Shown piece after piece: positions 1-12,739 of a stretch of DNA of 64,000 bases. The translations under genes were made by a program, and so were the position numbers. The stretch covers positions 41,608,230-41,672,229 of the forward strand of contig JACDQD010000001.1 in NCBI GenBank assembly GCA_019843655.1, in the 5' to 3' direction. Below the pieces are notes generated by a model that had not been told where the DNA came from, did no database searches, and saw only the letters and a list, made by a program, of their open reading frames with translations. The DNA comes from Lethocerus indicus (taxonomy: Eukaryota > Arthropoda > Insecta > Hemiptera > Belostomatidae). How positions within the stretch are numbered: the stretch's first letter is position 1; each line of letters begins with the position of its first letter.

Positions 1-2
1 AG

Positions 3-368
3 ACATCAAAACTGACAGTAGACAACAAACTTACAATATACAAAACCATTTTAAAACCGACATGGACTTACGGAATAGAGCTATGGGGTTCCGCTAAGAA
101 ATCCAACATCGCCCGCATCCAGAGATTCCAATCAAAAGTCCTTCGTACCATCCTTAATGCTCCCCGGTATGTTTCTAACCGAACAATCCATAATGACATC
201 AACATACCGACAGTCGACGAAGTCGCAAAATCACGCTTCCTTAAATTCCACTCCCGCCTCTCTCCACATCCAAACCCACTCGTTCAGTCCCTTTCTTCTT
301 CTACCCATCCACTATCCCCACCACGACGGCTTAAACGCCACTGGCCCAGAGATCACCTCACATGTTAA
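3..368 (+). mobile_element. Jockey-like non-LTR retrotransposon, reverse transcriptase C-terminal end (5' cut by window edge)
   Basis: One frame is open from base 3 to the TAA at 366-368 without interruption, about 121 codons. It gives the region downstream of the RT palm and thumb that is typical of jockey-clade elements: YKTILKPTWTYGIELWG at about 43-93, then SNIARIQRFQSKVLRTILN, NAPRYVSNRTIHNDINIPTV, a FHSRL..HPNPLV block, and the terminal RRLKRHWPRDHL just before the stop. In the full family this is the end of ORF2, the polyprotein with endonuclease and RT that copies the element RNA into a nicked target. The catalytic RT motifs lie left of the window, so activity cannot be judged. The frame is intact and a poly(A)-ended 3' UTR follows, so this looks like the youngest LINE copy here. 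An ATG-initiated ORF in another frame (157-411) is a shadow. Confidence 0.92.
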
Positions 369-499
369 AACATCTCAAAAGCGCCATCATTGGGTGGTTT
401 CTTTGTCGTGATTAACACGCCGAAATAAACACATGTATCAATTGCACCCATAACTGTATAGGTTGATTGTGCAAAAATAAAACAGTTAAAAAAAAAAAA
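369..499 (+). mobile_element. 3' UTR and poly(A) tail of the jockey-like element
   Basis: This directly follows the RT stop codon and ends in a run of 12 A at 488-499. It carries the block CCATC-x4-GGGTGGTTTCTTTGTCGTG at about 383-410. The same block occurs in the 3' ends at 13.48 and 62.48 kb and, more weakly, in the short relics at 1.0 and 59.74 kb. No AATAAA stands immediately upstream of the tail, but AAATAAAAC lies about 15 bases before it. Confidence 0.8.
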
Positions 500-980
500 T
501 TGAATTTTGTTTTATGATTAAGAGATGGAGCGAAGCGGCAACTTGAACCGGATATTTGCGGAATGCGGCGGTGAACCAACACCGGAATTATGAAGGCGAC
601 GCCTGATCGTATTAGTGGAGATCAATGACTTCTTACCGACAGATTATCGGAGCGAGTCCGTTTTTAGAGAAGAGCACACAGAGAATAGTAATCGAAGTTT
701 GCTCAGTCCCCGATAAGGGGGATATCACACGCACGGGGCGGACGACCTAAATCCCACAACGCTTTCAGTTTTTATGAAAGGAAATCCGAGACAAGATTCC
801 AACTTCTCAACTCAGGACGGATAGAATAAAACTCAAACGTAAGCGCATACGAAGACAAAAATCTGAATCAAATTTGGAAACCGGGATAGGAACCAATCGA
901 TCGGTACCAATGGAATGAAATGTATTATGATTTTCGAATGAATCGATCTTGAAACAAAGTCCTAAGTATTTACTTCAGGC
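500..980. other. No recognisable feature
   Basis: Mixed-composition sequence directly downstream of the poly(A). No coding frame, repeat or RNA gene could be recognised. It is presumably the target into which the LINE inserted. Confidence 0.5.
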
Positions 981-1100
981 TGGTTCGGGAGTACTATCGA
1001 TGGGTGGATTCTCCGTCAAAAGTATATTTGTGTTATCAAATCGCAATGGCACTAAATATAATTTTAAAAATTGTAGCCGACACAAAATAAGAAGCGAAAA
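981..1100 (+). mobile_element. Jockey-like 3' UTR relic
   Basis: The sequence ATCGATGGGTGGATTCTCCG followed by TCAAAAGTATATTTGTGTTA is shared, with few changes, with 59739-59780, which lies just downstream of a clear RT C-terminal fragment. The later part (ATCAAATNGCA, TAAATATAATTTT, AAAATTGTAG) recurs at 6358-6440. Linkage to an RT fragment at 59.5 kb is the reason for calling this LINE-derived. The minus strand reads an LTENPP peptide in both copies, but nothing else supports coding. Confidence 0.55.
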
Positions 1101-2289
1101 AGAAAAAGGAATAAAACTACTCCTTTTAGGTAAAAGGATCAATTTACACAAAAACATTACTACAGAAAACTACGGAAATGCACGACTAAAAATCGTATTA
1201 AATACGCCGACTTGAACGGAGAATAAATTACGATAAATCCGACATTTTTCGTCCTCGACATTATTCAGACTCGTAATTGTGGGATGTAATTCAAACAAGC
1301 CTCTCCGCAGCTCGAAACATCCGAGACCGAAGCCGAACAAAGCGGCCGACTGATTGGAACCAGAGACACAAACAACGTCGTCCGTCCGCCTTTTTTCCAA
1401 TGGAAGACGTTTAATTGGGTGGCCTACAGTCTGTTCGAGAGGTCGAAGGATGTTGCCGTATTCCTCGAAGGCCTTATAGACTCAAATACACGCCCAATAC
1501 TTTATTTCCCAACTTAACGCAGGGAGGGCAATCGATAAAATATGGGCCGGAGAATGGAGGAATTTTTTGTACGAAGGTAGAGTTTCTTGTTTTTTTAAAT
1601 TGTAAGGGCCCTGGGGAGGGTGGTTTGCCGGGAGACCACCCACGTCTGATACTCCTCTCCCTTGTTTAGTCTGGGGCTAGACCGGTTTCGGGCCTATCGT
1701 AATCGCCAGGTGCGGTCGCTCGATATCTATTACAGCCACGGCGGTTTCTCATAACGGATCATCCCGCCGGCACTATTTTGGCCGATTATATTTCGACGTA
1801 ATATCTACGCCGCTCTAAACCGCTCTACGGCGCTAAATGTAGTTAAAGAATTACGAATCGCCCCAAAACAAAACTAATTATTTCGTTCGAACTCCGTCTC
1901 AACCGCTGTAACAAATATTCAACCCGTAGCGACTCTAATGAGGGAGAGAATAGAAAAATAAAAGGGTTACAGGGTATAACATTAGTAAAGGATGGTTCCC
2001 GATAATACGGGAACAATTGATTCCCAATCCTAAGAGGATTAGGGGCAAACCAAAACCCTGTATATAGAGGACTCCCAAGTCGATCTGACTTTTAGATAGC
2101 GATATTAAACGTTTGAAACAGCCTTAATTCCTACACTTGCATGTTAGTCTCTTACAGGTTGATCTAAATTTAATCAGTTAAAATGTAATTAAATTACCTA
2201 TTCCATAACTTCCTTTACCGTTTCCGGAAGAGATTTATATCTCACGTCAAAGGAACGGACCGTTATATCGGATATCTTTCGGTAGTATA
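1101..2289. other. Unique-looking sequence, no gene seen
   Basis: No coding frame or RNA gene was recognised. It holds one degenerate copy of the AAACCGGTC motif at about 1677-1708 on the minus strand (listed separately). Confidence 0.4.
1677..1708 (-). repeat. Dispersed GAAACCGGTC motif, degenerate copy
   Basis: The plus strand reads CTAGACCGGTTTCGGGCC. The distal CTGAAGATGG half is not preserved here. See the better copies at 19384 and 20921. Confidence 0.4.
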
Positions 2290-2346
2290 TTTAGTGTATG
2301 TGGTGACAGTGCGATTTGATAACACAAATGTACTTATGACGGAAAT
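2290..2346 (-). mobile_element. Jockey-like 3' UTR relic, minus strand
   Basis: The reverse complement contains ACATTTGTGTTATCAAATCG, matching the relic at 1025-1043 almost base for base and preceded by TTCCGTCATAAGT. It is short and tail-less. Confidence 0.45.
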
Positions 2347-5300
2347 ATTATATTTAAATGCGGATGCGGAATAATTGAATATGATGTGCCGTGTGATTTA
2401 ATACTAAATTATTCGGTTAAATCCGCATAAATAAATCCTGGATCCCCACAACTCAATTCAGTAAGCCCAGTTAAGTTTTAAAAAACAGTTTTAATTTGTT
2501 CGTATGTAATAGTCGCGATCTATTTTATGTAATAAAATTAACCAACGTTAGGCTATGGGACTAACGTGAAACGTTTTCATCAATATTTTGACGTTTTTAA
2601 AAACGCCCGCATTTAAAAACGCGGGTAAGAGATCTCAAATTTCAGTCCGCGGGCATTAATAGGTCTTAATTAAGCGTATCGTGCACACACGAATATACAT
2701 TTAATACGGGGGCAAAGGTTAGGAGAGGGGGGGTGGTCGAGGGCAGACCCCTGTCCCGGACAGGCCACACAACAAAGTTCACGCCAAGCCCTTATACTGG
2801 GCTTGGCAGGGCTAGACGGTAATTTGTAGTGCCCGACAATTTCTGCACGTGTTACCTTTCTCCGGTAGAGAATGGCCGGCCATCCAGGAAAAAAACGTCT
2901 GACCCGTCGTCAAAAGTCAACGTGACGGCTTAACCCGCCGTTCCGCAATGGGGGACGACTCCATGTACAAGTAAAATTTACCTCGTCTGCTGACCGTCTA
3001 AGCGTCGGCCCCTAATCGGAAACGGACTTTATTAAGCGAATGGCATCAAAACTTTTTTTTTATAACTTTTAATTTATTGTACAATCAACCTAACAGTTAT
3101 GGGTACGGTGGTGGCATGTTTACTTCGGTATTTGCCGCGATAAAGGAAACCATCGGGTGATGGCACTTTTTGACTTATCTCGGCTACAGTCCGAGGAGAT
3201 CTCCGGGCCTAATTTACGGTTTAATTCGATTCTCTTGAGACGGTACGCAAAGCTATTTAAATATGGTATATAAATAAATATAAACCGGGATTGGAACCTC
3301 TTGCCGTTAACAGCACCGCAATGTCGGTTTCGAAAATCCCGTTCGTGGCTATTTTTCTCGGAACCTAATCTCGTCTAAAAAGTGCCATTACATTAGTACC
3401 ATTAAAAACGCAAGATATAAGATTTCCTCATTTGTACTCTTAACTATAAAGGCTCGACAATCGGCAATAAATAACAAGAACAACAAAAATAATTCTCGTT
3501 ATATAAGGGTGTCTGGCGTGCATATTCGAGCGTTTTATAACTTTAGACGCAATGCCAGCATTGTAAGAATAGAAAAGAAATGATCGGCGGGTCGAGCAGA
3601 GAGTGCAAGGGGGGCCGGGGAAACGATGAGTCGGCCGTTAAAAGCAAGGGCGGCGGGTTCTGTATTGGGAAAAGGCGGGTCTTAACAAAACATTGTAATA
3701 TTGATAAGCGGCCGAAATCCCCTCCTCCCTCGCCAGCCACCACTCCTCATCCGGCTTTCACCACTCCAAAAACGCTGCTCTCGCACTTGCCTGGCCAAAC
3801 GATAGGTTATTCGGGTATATGCGACGGGTATTCGATAGAGACAGGTTTCGATTCGAGTTGGTCACGATCCGTATAAGAAACGGGAACACGTTTTATTATT
3901 ACATTAATTTCAAGAGAGAACATCGTCGATATTTTGCGGGTCTCGTGACCCGTTTTATCGTTTCTCTTTTTTCGGATGCGGAACTTCCTGTGAGCCCGAC
4001 CGGCGATTAAAATGTCCCTAGGAAAGGCGGTAATCCCGCAGGGAGGCCGCCGATCCGGACAATGAAGGGTGACCTAACGTCTTGAATCAGAAGGGGGAAC
4101 TCACCGGTGAAGAATAGCCCCATGAATCACCGGGGAGAGCAAGATTAACACACACGCTCCCACTCGCGCCCGTCCCTCCCCCAACTGACACGCACGCACG
4201 CCACTAGGCCGCCGCCGGCTGGAAGATACACCTCAACCTCTCCGGCAATGAATTTCCCTAAATCGCGGGATATTCGGTCTTGGGCCTTAATCCGGACAAC
4301 AAATGTTAAGACGACCGAATGTACGAGGGCGGTGGCGAGTTAACGCCGCAGTTTAAATGACCTATTTCCACTTTGCCTAACTTCTATGCGAATTAACCTG
4401 TAGAAAGTACTGGGGACAGTGTAGAATATATTATTAACAAAGTAAGGGAAAATTCTCAATCAAAAAAATTAATTCGTTAAAACGGATGATTCGATAATTT
4501 AACTAATTCAATGTATACTGTGGACAAATGTTTTCGACCTGTTATTTAAACCTTCAAATAGTAAAACAACGTATCCGTCGATTATTTGAAAGATGGCGGT
4601 TATTTCAGGAACTGGTTGAATTTGGAACTTTAATATATACTTCATCGACAAGTGTTTTTCATTTTATTAAAGAGTTGGTCTAACTAATTTATCACGTTTC
4701 CAAATAAATTTCGTATCGATATTATCAATACTGAGTCGTATCACAGTATAAAGAAATAATTGATTTTCACTGGTCTCATATATCGTGTCAGAGGAGTTTG
4801 CATTTCTTGTAATTTCAGCTTAATCGAAGGTTGTAATATAATTGTATCATAACGGTGTTTTATTAATAATATTCTGTGTACTCGGGAGGAAATAATCACC
4901 TACGACGAGTAAGGATCCGCAAACGAATTCTCGTATTAGCGGTATTTAGTTAATTTGTGCGGAATATAATCACTATAAAAAGGCCAAGGTTTTCGTTCCT
5001 GAGGGGAAAAATCTGTGGACAGAGGGTAAAAAGATGGGTTTTTCAGGGCGACGAAAATACTCGGGGTGCCCGTCCCCCATTTGGCTGGGTAGGGAGGGCG
5101 TTGAGGGCTGGGGGCGCCTTATTTGAGATAAATTACCCTCACCGGTCTAGGACTCTCTCCAGTGTCTCGTTAGCTCTACCGAATTAGCAAGACGAGAACT
5201 CGGGACACACGAGAATGGAAAATAACCCGGCCGCCCTCAACGTTTCTCCGATCGACCGTTACTATAATATATCCAGCTTAGACTTTCCCTCCTTGGAAAA

Positions 5301-6357
5301 TCGACTCCTCAAACACTTTACACTGAGAACGGATTTAGAAAAAAATTTTCCGCATATTTTCTAGACAATAAACTCGGTCCATAAGTTATAGCACCTTTCA
5401 GGGAAAATATCGCGACAAAAACATATCAGTTCAATTCGGAAAATAATGTAAATTAGATATTAATTTTACTGAATGGAACCTTGGAGCAGGACTTCATCGT
5501 AGGCCCAGAGTCGATTGAAAAGCCAGTCTGGTGTTGATTTGCCGTTACCTCGTTATCTCTTCGGTCTACGGGGTAATAAAGAGGGAGGGAAAAGAAAATA
5601 CGTTCAACGTACCGAACGACATCCAATATAACGGTCCGTTCCGTTGAGATATTATAAACCCGTTCCGGAAGCGGCAAAGGTAAACCGGAAATCGCCGAGG
5701 CACAAATGATTCGGCTCTTTGTGACAGAACAATAACCTGGCCTAATTCAAGGGTGCGGTAGGATTTTTCCTTAATACATTCTTTTCCTCCTCCCCTTTCA
5801 GTATTTTCCCCCTGTGCCGTTTCTGGCTACCCCTTCGGCGTTGACCGATTCGTGCCAAGTTCAATCGGGCATTTCACGACGAGAACAACAAAGTCGGGAG
5901 TGTTCGAACTTATTGCCGGGTGCAGGCGTTTACGTTTTCGAAACTGGGCCACCGGAATGCCGTTCAGGCTATCATAACAGTATTGACGAGTCTTGTGCAA
6001 TCCTGTCGAGGAAGACGTCCTACGTCAGGAAATTTCCTCCCCGGCCTTACTCCTTTATGAAATGAAAGCCCCGAAAAAGAATTATAAAATTACTGATTGA
6101 ACAATTTTTAATTTCGTATTAAAAAAGTTGTAATTGGAAAGTAATTTTTTCCCCACTCTGACTCCGCCCGAGTACAATTTTAATTTACTTCCTTTAATTT
6201 AAAAACTGAAAATTGATAGACCAACTGCTTATAGTTATGAAACCATTCTATCATTTCTTTTACCGTTCATAAATTCGTTAGTATATTGTACATTTGCTTA
6301 TAGTTGTTTCAGTTGTAATTTCATCGTATAATTTACTTTTCCGTAAAATTGTTAAAA
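2347..6357. other. About 4 kb without a recognisable gene
   Basis: Alternating AT-rich and GC-rich stretches, with GC-rich patches near 2.7-3.0, 3.6-3.8 and 4.0-4.26 kb. The ORFs are 60-100 codons, overlap on both strands, and show no family motif. A B-box-like GGTTCCAATCCC is present on the minus strand near 3282-3300, with no convincing A box. Confidence 0.4.
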
Positions 6358-6440
6358 ATGGGTAGATTCTCAGTACATTCGTGTTATCAAATGGCACTTT
6401 TAATAAATATAATTTTGAAAATTGTAGTCGCGACTTAAAA
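6358..6440 (+). mobile_element. Jockey-like 3' UTR relic
   Basis: GGGTAGATTCTCAGTACATT, then GTGTTATCAAATGGCAC and ATAAATATAATTTTGAAAAT, then TTGTAGTCGCGAC. It aligns with 1001-1080 in the same order, with one internal deletion of the TCCGTCAAA segment. No tail is visible. Confidence 0.5.
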
Positions 6441-8156
6441 TTAAATGTTCCGTAGTTTTACTGCCTAAGTTACGCCGGTTTTTTTAATTAGCCGATTGGA
6501 ACACTTTCCTGAAATGAATTCTAACACGTGCAATGTCTATTAACAGCTTCAGAACTAAGAGGTGTATTTTAAAATGCAACATTTTAAAGCCAGCAGAATT
6601 GTTTCACAACATTGAATAAGGTGTAAATTGGACTTTAATTGAACTATTTTTATGGTCAATATGAAATACAAGTCTGGTTTCGGCCCAGTTGTTCGACACT
6701 GACATTACAAAAAAATCTTATCTTGCACAATTAATTCTTAACTATGCCATAGAATAGGTTGTAGATAAACCTCCTTAACTTTACTGTTTCTGAAAATTCA
6801 GAAACTTATTCCTAGCTCTTTGTAGAACGACGCCGTAACACTTTTCCTTCTTTTTATATTCTTTCTATTAAGTCCGCATACGGGAGAAGGGAGCGGGGGA
6901 TTTTCCTGAGGGCGGACTTTCCAACTCTGCCGGTCGGAAAGGGTAGAGAATATTCTTTCGGACCTCGCTTCACCTTTTGTTTAGGATTCAGGATAAGAGC
7001 CTGCATAAACATGAATGAATACAATTACGGAAAACGCCTCTATCTTAATCTCAACACAAATTCCTCGAGTCCCGACGCAACGGAAACGCTTCAACCGGAA
7101 AAATATCTTTATTTATTTCTCCAGTATTTTTCCTAATTCATATTATAAATATAGAAAACAGAGTATACTGTCCAGTTTAAAAACTTTCGAATAACTTTAT
7201 TGCTGATGGAAGTAGTAATAAATTCCAGGAGAGTTATAGGGTAATAAAATTCGATGCCACATGTCTTTACTGTCTGGTTTCAAACAACCGATAACCTTTA
7301 TAATTTACACGTAAATAACTCAATAACTCACTCCATTTTAAGTGTGTAAGCAACAACATGAACGGATAAGCTCATCAATTTCCGCTCAGTGAAGCCCTTC
7401 TGTTCGATAAAACCACTTTGTTCATAGGATTACACATACCCGTAGATGAAGATATACGGACGAGACAACAAGGTTTCATCATCTTGGCTACTTTGTAGTG
7501 TTTTCTGAGTTGACTGAAATGTTCGAACCCACTCGAGTAAAGAAACCAATTAATCAAATTTGGAAGTGAAAGTAAATTGGGAATTGAAGGACCCGGTAAG
7601 CAATCCCGTCGAAGATGCCGGATGGGCGATCGCTGCACCATCGAATGATATACCGTTTCCGGTATATTCAGACCGTAAAACCAATTAAAAAACTGTTATA
7701 CCCGTTCTATGCTTCAACGATTGTACACATTAGACCGGTGGATGTAACCATTTAGGGTTAATGTATATCGGGCGTTCATGCTCCGAAAACAGGTACAGGT
7801 TCTCTCTAGCGGGTATTATTTACCAATGATTCTTGCCAGTTCTGTCTCCTCTCGCTCATTTGGTTTTCTTATAAATCGGTTTTGAGTATCTGGAGTGTGT
7901 TTTGGAAGAAGAACGTATATTTAATTTTAATTTGAAATTGAACGAAAATTCGGAGCGAATCGGAGGGAATCCGGGTTTACGAGTTTTAGGAGGCACTGAA
8001 ATTCCCCTCTAATTAACTCTTTTCCAGCAACCAACCATATAAGGAAATTCTATTTGTAGTCGAGATCGGCCGCCTTATAACACTTATTACATCATAAATA
8101 AACCTAAATCCGCTGACTATATTGGAGTCTGGGATAAAAAATGTTTTTCAAATCAT
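6441..8156. other. No recognisable gene
   Basis: AT-rich, with short overlapping ORFs only. It contains one copy of the TTCTGTCTCCTCTCGCT arm at 7840-7856, shared with the palindrome at 34.5 kb and the inverted repeat at 20.9 kb. Confidence 0.4.
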
Positions 8157-8368
8157 AAATCGGGTTAAAATGTACGTTATCGGCACAAAAATGGGTTAAA
8201 AAGTGTATACTCGAAGCAAAAATGGGCTGAAAAAGGAGTTTGACCGGAAAATCGGTTGAAAATTGGTTTTACCACGCGAAAAGCGGTTTGAAAAGGTTTT
8301 TCAACGCAAAAACCGGTTAAAAAGTGGTTCTTCGGCACAAAAATTGGCTGAGATGTGGTTTTTTGAAA
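8157..8368 (-). repeat. 30-bp minisatellite (about 7 degenerate units), open on the minus strand
   Basis: The units follow the pattern AAAAACCGGTTAAAAAGTGG then TTTTTCGGCAC, each 29-31 bases, diverged from one another. On the minus strand one frame is open across the whole array (8177-8383) and reads as decapeptide repeats: FVPKNHFLTG, FCVEKPFQTA, FRVVKPIFNR, FSGQTPFSAH, FCFEYTLFNP. Phe recurs every ten residues. The small indels cancel, so the frame survives. No start context, splice evidence or flanking domain supports a gene, so it is called a repeat. Confidence 0.8.
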
Positions 8369-11104
8369 ACCGTTTCCTCTCAAAATCGTGTATTCGCTCT
8401 ATTCCCAAAATTATTTATTGCACTGTCGGAGAGACGGGGGCCGCGGCTAATGGGGGGAGGAGGGCGGGATCGCGGTGATGAATGCAGCCGGCCGGTGTTT
8501 GTCTTGTTTTTAGCCGCCAGACCCAAGATAAACTCCCGGCCGACACGTATACCTCCAACCGGCCCCTCCACCCCTCTCGACCGAAACTCAGACACCAAAA
8601 CCACCCCAACCCACTTCATTATCCCCGACCGCTCTTACAACTCCGAGAAATAAGATTTTCAAACCTCGGAATATCTACTATTACAGCCAATTTCAATCCC
8701 TTATAAGATACAGAAACACACGTATGCTTCATGATGAGAGGTCTCGAAGAAGGGTTTAATCACTGAATAATAACAAAGAAATATACTTCGCAATAAGACC
8801 GTCGACTGTCTCCTCTATTTCCTTATACTTTTATTAATATGAATTCCACGCGTACAACATGCTAGGTTTCATTTCTCTTAATGCTCTTTTACTGTGCCCC
8901 GACCACTATCCCGACCTGTTTTATCGTAACCGACTGGTGCATCTGGCGGCCTCGTAAAAATATCCCAGTGATGAGATGGACTGAATACGATTTTCCGAAT
9001 TTAGACATCGAAATATTATTTCCAAATTCCGCAGTTCCTCGGGCCCGACATCGACCGGACACAACACCTTTCTTTCCGACACGACTTCGTAGCATTAGTA
9101 CATTAATGTATTCATCTCAGTAATATATTAATGTATGTATTAAAACGCATACGTATTAATACATATGTATTACAGCATTAATACATTACGGGTAATCCGA
9201 GGTATTTATACTGGGGCGACCCGGTTTGGTCGATATTCGTTCGAAACACCCGAGGGGGACAATTATCGAGAACTGTATAACGCGTTTATAACGCGGGGCT
9301 TCTCGGTCGATGATAGCGGGTATTTTTTTTTCGACTCGGGTCGAAGCACCATCGAGCGGCAACTCAGGCTTGATCCCGGCTTTCGGGTTAAATCTCCGGC
9401 TTAATTACGCTCGCCGCGATCTTCACTACGTAAGCGTGACGAAACCAATTTTAAAAGTCTCGAGGAGCTGTTATCCGTTGTCGGCTCATGTCATAATTCG
9501 AGATTCACCGTCCTCATTGTCGAGTGGGAGAATTAAAATGGGCGTAATATTTTCGCTTCGGACAACACGCAGAAAAATAAATATGATATATTGGAACTAT
9601 GCATATAGATCTAACTGTCTATATTGATGATTTATGATATTCTTAAGTGTCCTGGATACCGTTAGAGGAATTACTATTTCACCAGGATTGTACCGAGGTT
9701 ATTATGAAGTAAAGCCAGGTAAATAACCCGGCAGAGGTGCGAGGTCACCGCCCAGTCACCGCCTCCACCTACCAATAGCCTCAGGTCTCAACTACGCCCC
9801 GGGTTCCCTTAGTTGACCCAGAATAACTCGACAACTAATTCAAATTTGCAATCAAGGGAGAAACTCTCGCCGTAAACGGGTTTCGATTCAACGTCCGCCG
9901 GATTTCCGGCCCAGGGTACTATAACAACGAGGCTTTATTATCCCAGAGCTACAGACATCGGGGGAGAAACAGTAAGGCCCGCCAATAAACGAAAGCGTTC
10001 CCCAAGGATTACCATTCCCGGTATTAATTCCCTATTTTTCAACAGGCGGACTGTAACAGCATTGGAAATACCGTGTATTTATTCTCCGAACGGTACCAAC
10101 CGTCATTCGACATTTTGTGTGTTTTGAAATTGGCAATAACAAATATAACGATTTTCTTAAACAAGAATCGAATGACCGCGCGATTGGCGATTCGATGTAT
10201 TTGTACATTAAATATTTTTTAAACCCGCGTGCGATTGCCACCTAGTGTGAGTGATTTATAATTTGTTTTTCGAATTTTTATTTCGACCCGCGGAACCCCG
10301 AATTCCATGGAACCACTGCTCTAGAGTCACGATCTGCATGTACCAAACCAATCGCGCCGCTAGAAGTTTCGAAATCGACACCGGTTTTATTCCATTTAAA
10401 CAGCCAAACTGACAAAAGAGCGGCCCCACTTTTGGCTATTTCGAGCTGGAAGGAAAATAACGTTTCGAAAATTGAAAAACGTGGGGGAAAATAAAATTGG
10501 AAAGATTTAAAGTTTTTGGCTCTCTAAGTCCCATAAAAAAACAAAAAAAAAACAGCGTCCGCTTGAAGGGACTCGACTGCCCGGACAATCCCTCGGGCTC
10601 CAGTATTAGTTCATTCCCTCGGAATTAAGTCTTCGGGTAAAAGGGGCACTACTTTTAATTGTTCCCAGCCCCGTCGGGAATTCGGTCTCTCCCCCTGTCT
10701 TGGACGTGATTCTGAATGATTCTTTCATTAAATTTCAGGGGGCTGCCGGGGAATGGCTGGCAATTCATCAGGGAGCCCGGAGTTATTCGGAATGAGCTGT
10801 TGGGTGGAGGCGGGGGGCTCCTAATGGGTTTTGCGAGGTGTAAGACCTTCTGTCCGAAGACAGAAATCGGACTTATACCATCGTCCGGGCTTTACTATAC
10901 CGACGCTAAGCCCCCAGGTTAAGTACTGGGTTCTCTCCTGAAATATGGGACTGAAAATTCAGCCCGTGTCTTTAACCGAAAAGCTATACTGGACCCAATC
11001 GAAACTGATTAAACAGGAGGTCGTAAACTCCTGTTCGGTCGCTGGTTCGGTAGTGTATTCCTGAACAATTGCTTCCCATCGAAGAGTGCCCGGCGATTGA
11101 GGAC
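8369..11104. other. No recognisable gene
   Basis: A GC-rich patch at about 8420-8630 yields several overlapping ORFs on both strands without conserved motifs, as expected of composition alone. The rest is AT-rich. A short tract of TATTAATRYAT-like words occurs at 9098-9185. Confidence 0.4.
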
Positions 11105-11155
11105 CGGGATTGCTTAGTGGTTAACGTGTCCGACCCGGATGCAATTCGCTGTGGT
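11105..11155 (+). repeat. tRNA-like / SINE-head-like fragment
   Basis: TTGCTTAGTGGTTAACGTGT resembles a Pol III A box with D-arm. A degraded B-box-like GCAATTCGCTG follows about 30 bases later, which is too close for a full tRNA. It is probably a relic of a tRNA-derived SINE rather than a tRNA gene. Confidence 0.3.
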
Positions 11156-12739
11156 GGACAGAATTAAAAATGTCGACCTAATTCATTTAATATAATGATA
11201 ATTATTTTACTGAAAGATATTTTTATTTTAGTGGGACGTCACACCGATGGAACATCCTTATAAGCGCTATTTATATATAGAACCTTATACAGAACTGTTT
11301 AGCTCGCTTTCAAATTTTATATTTTCTGATATTAAGAACGTTGTATATCTTGCATTTAATCATCTGTATAATAACCGAAATATACAGATGACAATAGAAT
11401 CCAAAATCGGTCCCACAGAACGGGTTACAAACCCTTAATTTGTATCTTGCTTATTTAATTACATTTAAAAACCTTTCTTTTCTTATCCTATAGCCAAAAA
11501 GGTGCGGATATAAAATTTTTTAATAAGTCACGTAATTTCAATTAAAATTGAAAGGAAATTTAATGAAATCATAAAGTATTTATAGTATAAAATACAAAAA
11601 GATATTTCCTCAAAAGGAAATATCTGAGTAGTACATAAGTATATTTTTTATCGATTTTATTTTATTTTTTTAAAACCAACAACACTAATTGCAAAATGTT
11701 TAAATCTCTAAACAGAGCTGCGTACTTCCAGCGTTACGTCCTGTAGATTTGTAGCGAGTTTATAAATGAAATAACACGCTAGTCTTACAACCGCTGTGTA
11801 TAAATAATGGAAGAGCGAAAGCGGTACACCGGCCGTAAGGAGGTACTTAAAGAAGGCAACGCGAATATCAATTGAATCTGCACGATGAATAGCGAACACA
11901 CTAACCCGTTGGCGCCGGTCTTGCATTTGGTCCGACACGACAATTACATTATTTCCCCCCGCATCGTTATTTGCATTGTAATTGTAAGTGATATAAAAAA
12001 GGCACGCGATAGAGTCATAACGCCGGCAATATGCAAAGGGGAATACAAGAAACGCAGTCTGCTTAAACTGTGCCTTATACATTCATTGTACGAATGTAGC
12101 ATTCATTTTCTAACATCTATCAGAGCACGAACTCGTACTACGCGTTTCAAAATAATGGAAGGATTTTTTTTTATGTTTAATTCAGGAAAATGTCCAAAAT
12201 GCGTCTTATATAAAGTATAGTTACAGTTTCTATAATAATCGGGGATTTATTACTCGATACCTGCAGTTAATACATAATTCAAATCCGCACTAATCAAACT
12301 TAAGGGATAGAAAAAATTCTATTAAACCCTTAAAAATTTCATGGAATGGTATCAAAAATTAGTTGAAGATGAATTAAAACCGCATTTTTTCTAACTGCAC
12401 TTCCCGTAGCTACATCGTTAATTCAAGAATCTGTCCCTTATCAACGCATTCCTGAACGTGTCACGACGGGGTGGGGCTGGGGCAATACCGCGGCGGTTAC
12501 TTATTCGAAGGGGTTGGCAATAATTCGAACCCCTTATGAATAATCCAGGACTAAACCCTTCGGTCCAAATTAGATGAGTCTGTGACCCGAGTTCGTGCAC
12601 GAGAGGCCACGCCCCATCCATCCCACGAATATTACAATTCAAATTCTCCACCGGCCGTTTAAATAGAGCCGGTATCGATAAAAACCGGGGGGAAGGGCGT
12701 ACAGACCGCGTGAATTCCCCCCCTGTATTTATATAGGGT
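11156..12739. other. No recognisable gene
   Basis: Strongly AT-rich between 11.16 and 12.4 kb, with two overlapping ORFs of 111-124 codons on opposite strands at 11.7-12.2 kb that lack motifs. Somewhat GC-richer after 12.45 kb. Confidence 0.35.

Noticed and set aside
3270..3330. B-box-like GGTTCCAATCCC on the minus strand
   Set aside because: No A box at the right distance and no tRNA folding.
10710..10775. Possible canonical hammerhead (TTTC...TCATCAG on the plus strand)
   Set aside because: Stem II pairs only partly and no stem I partner follows the expected cleavage position.
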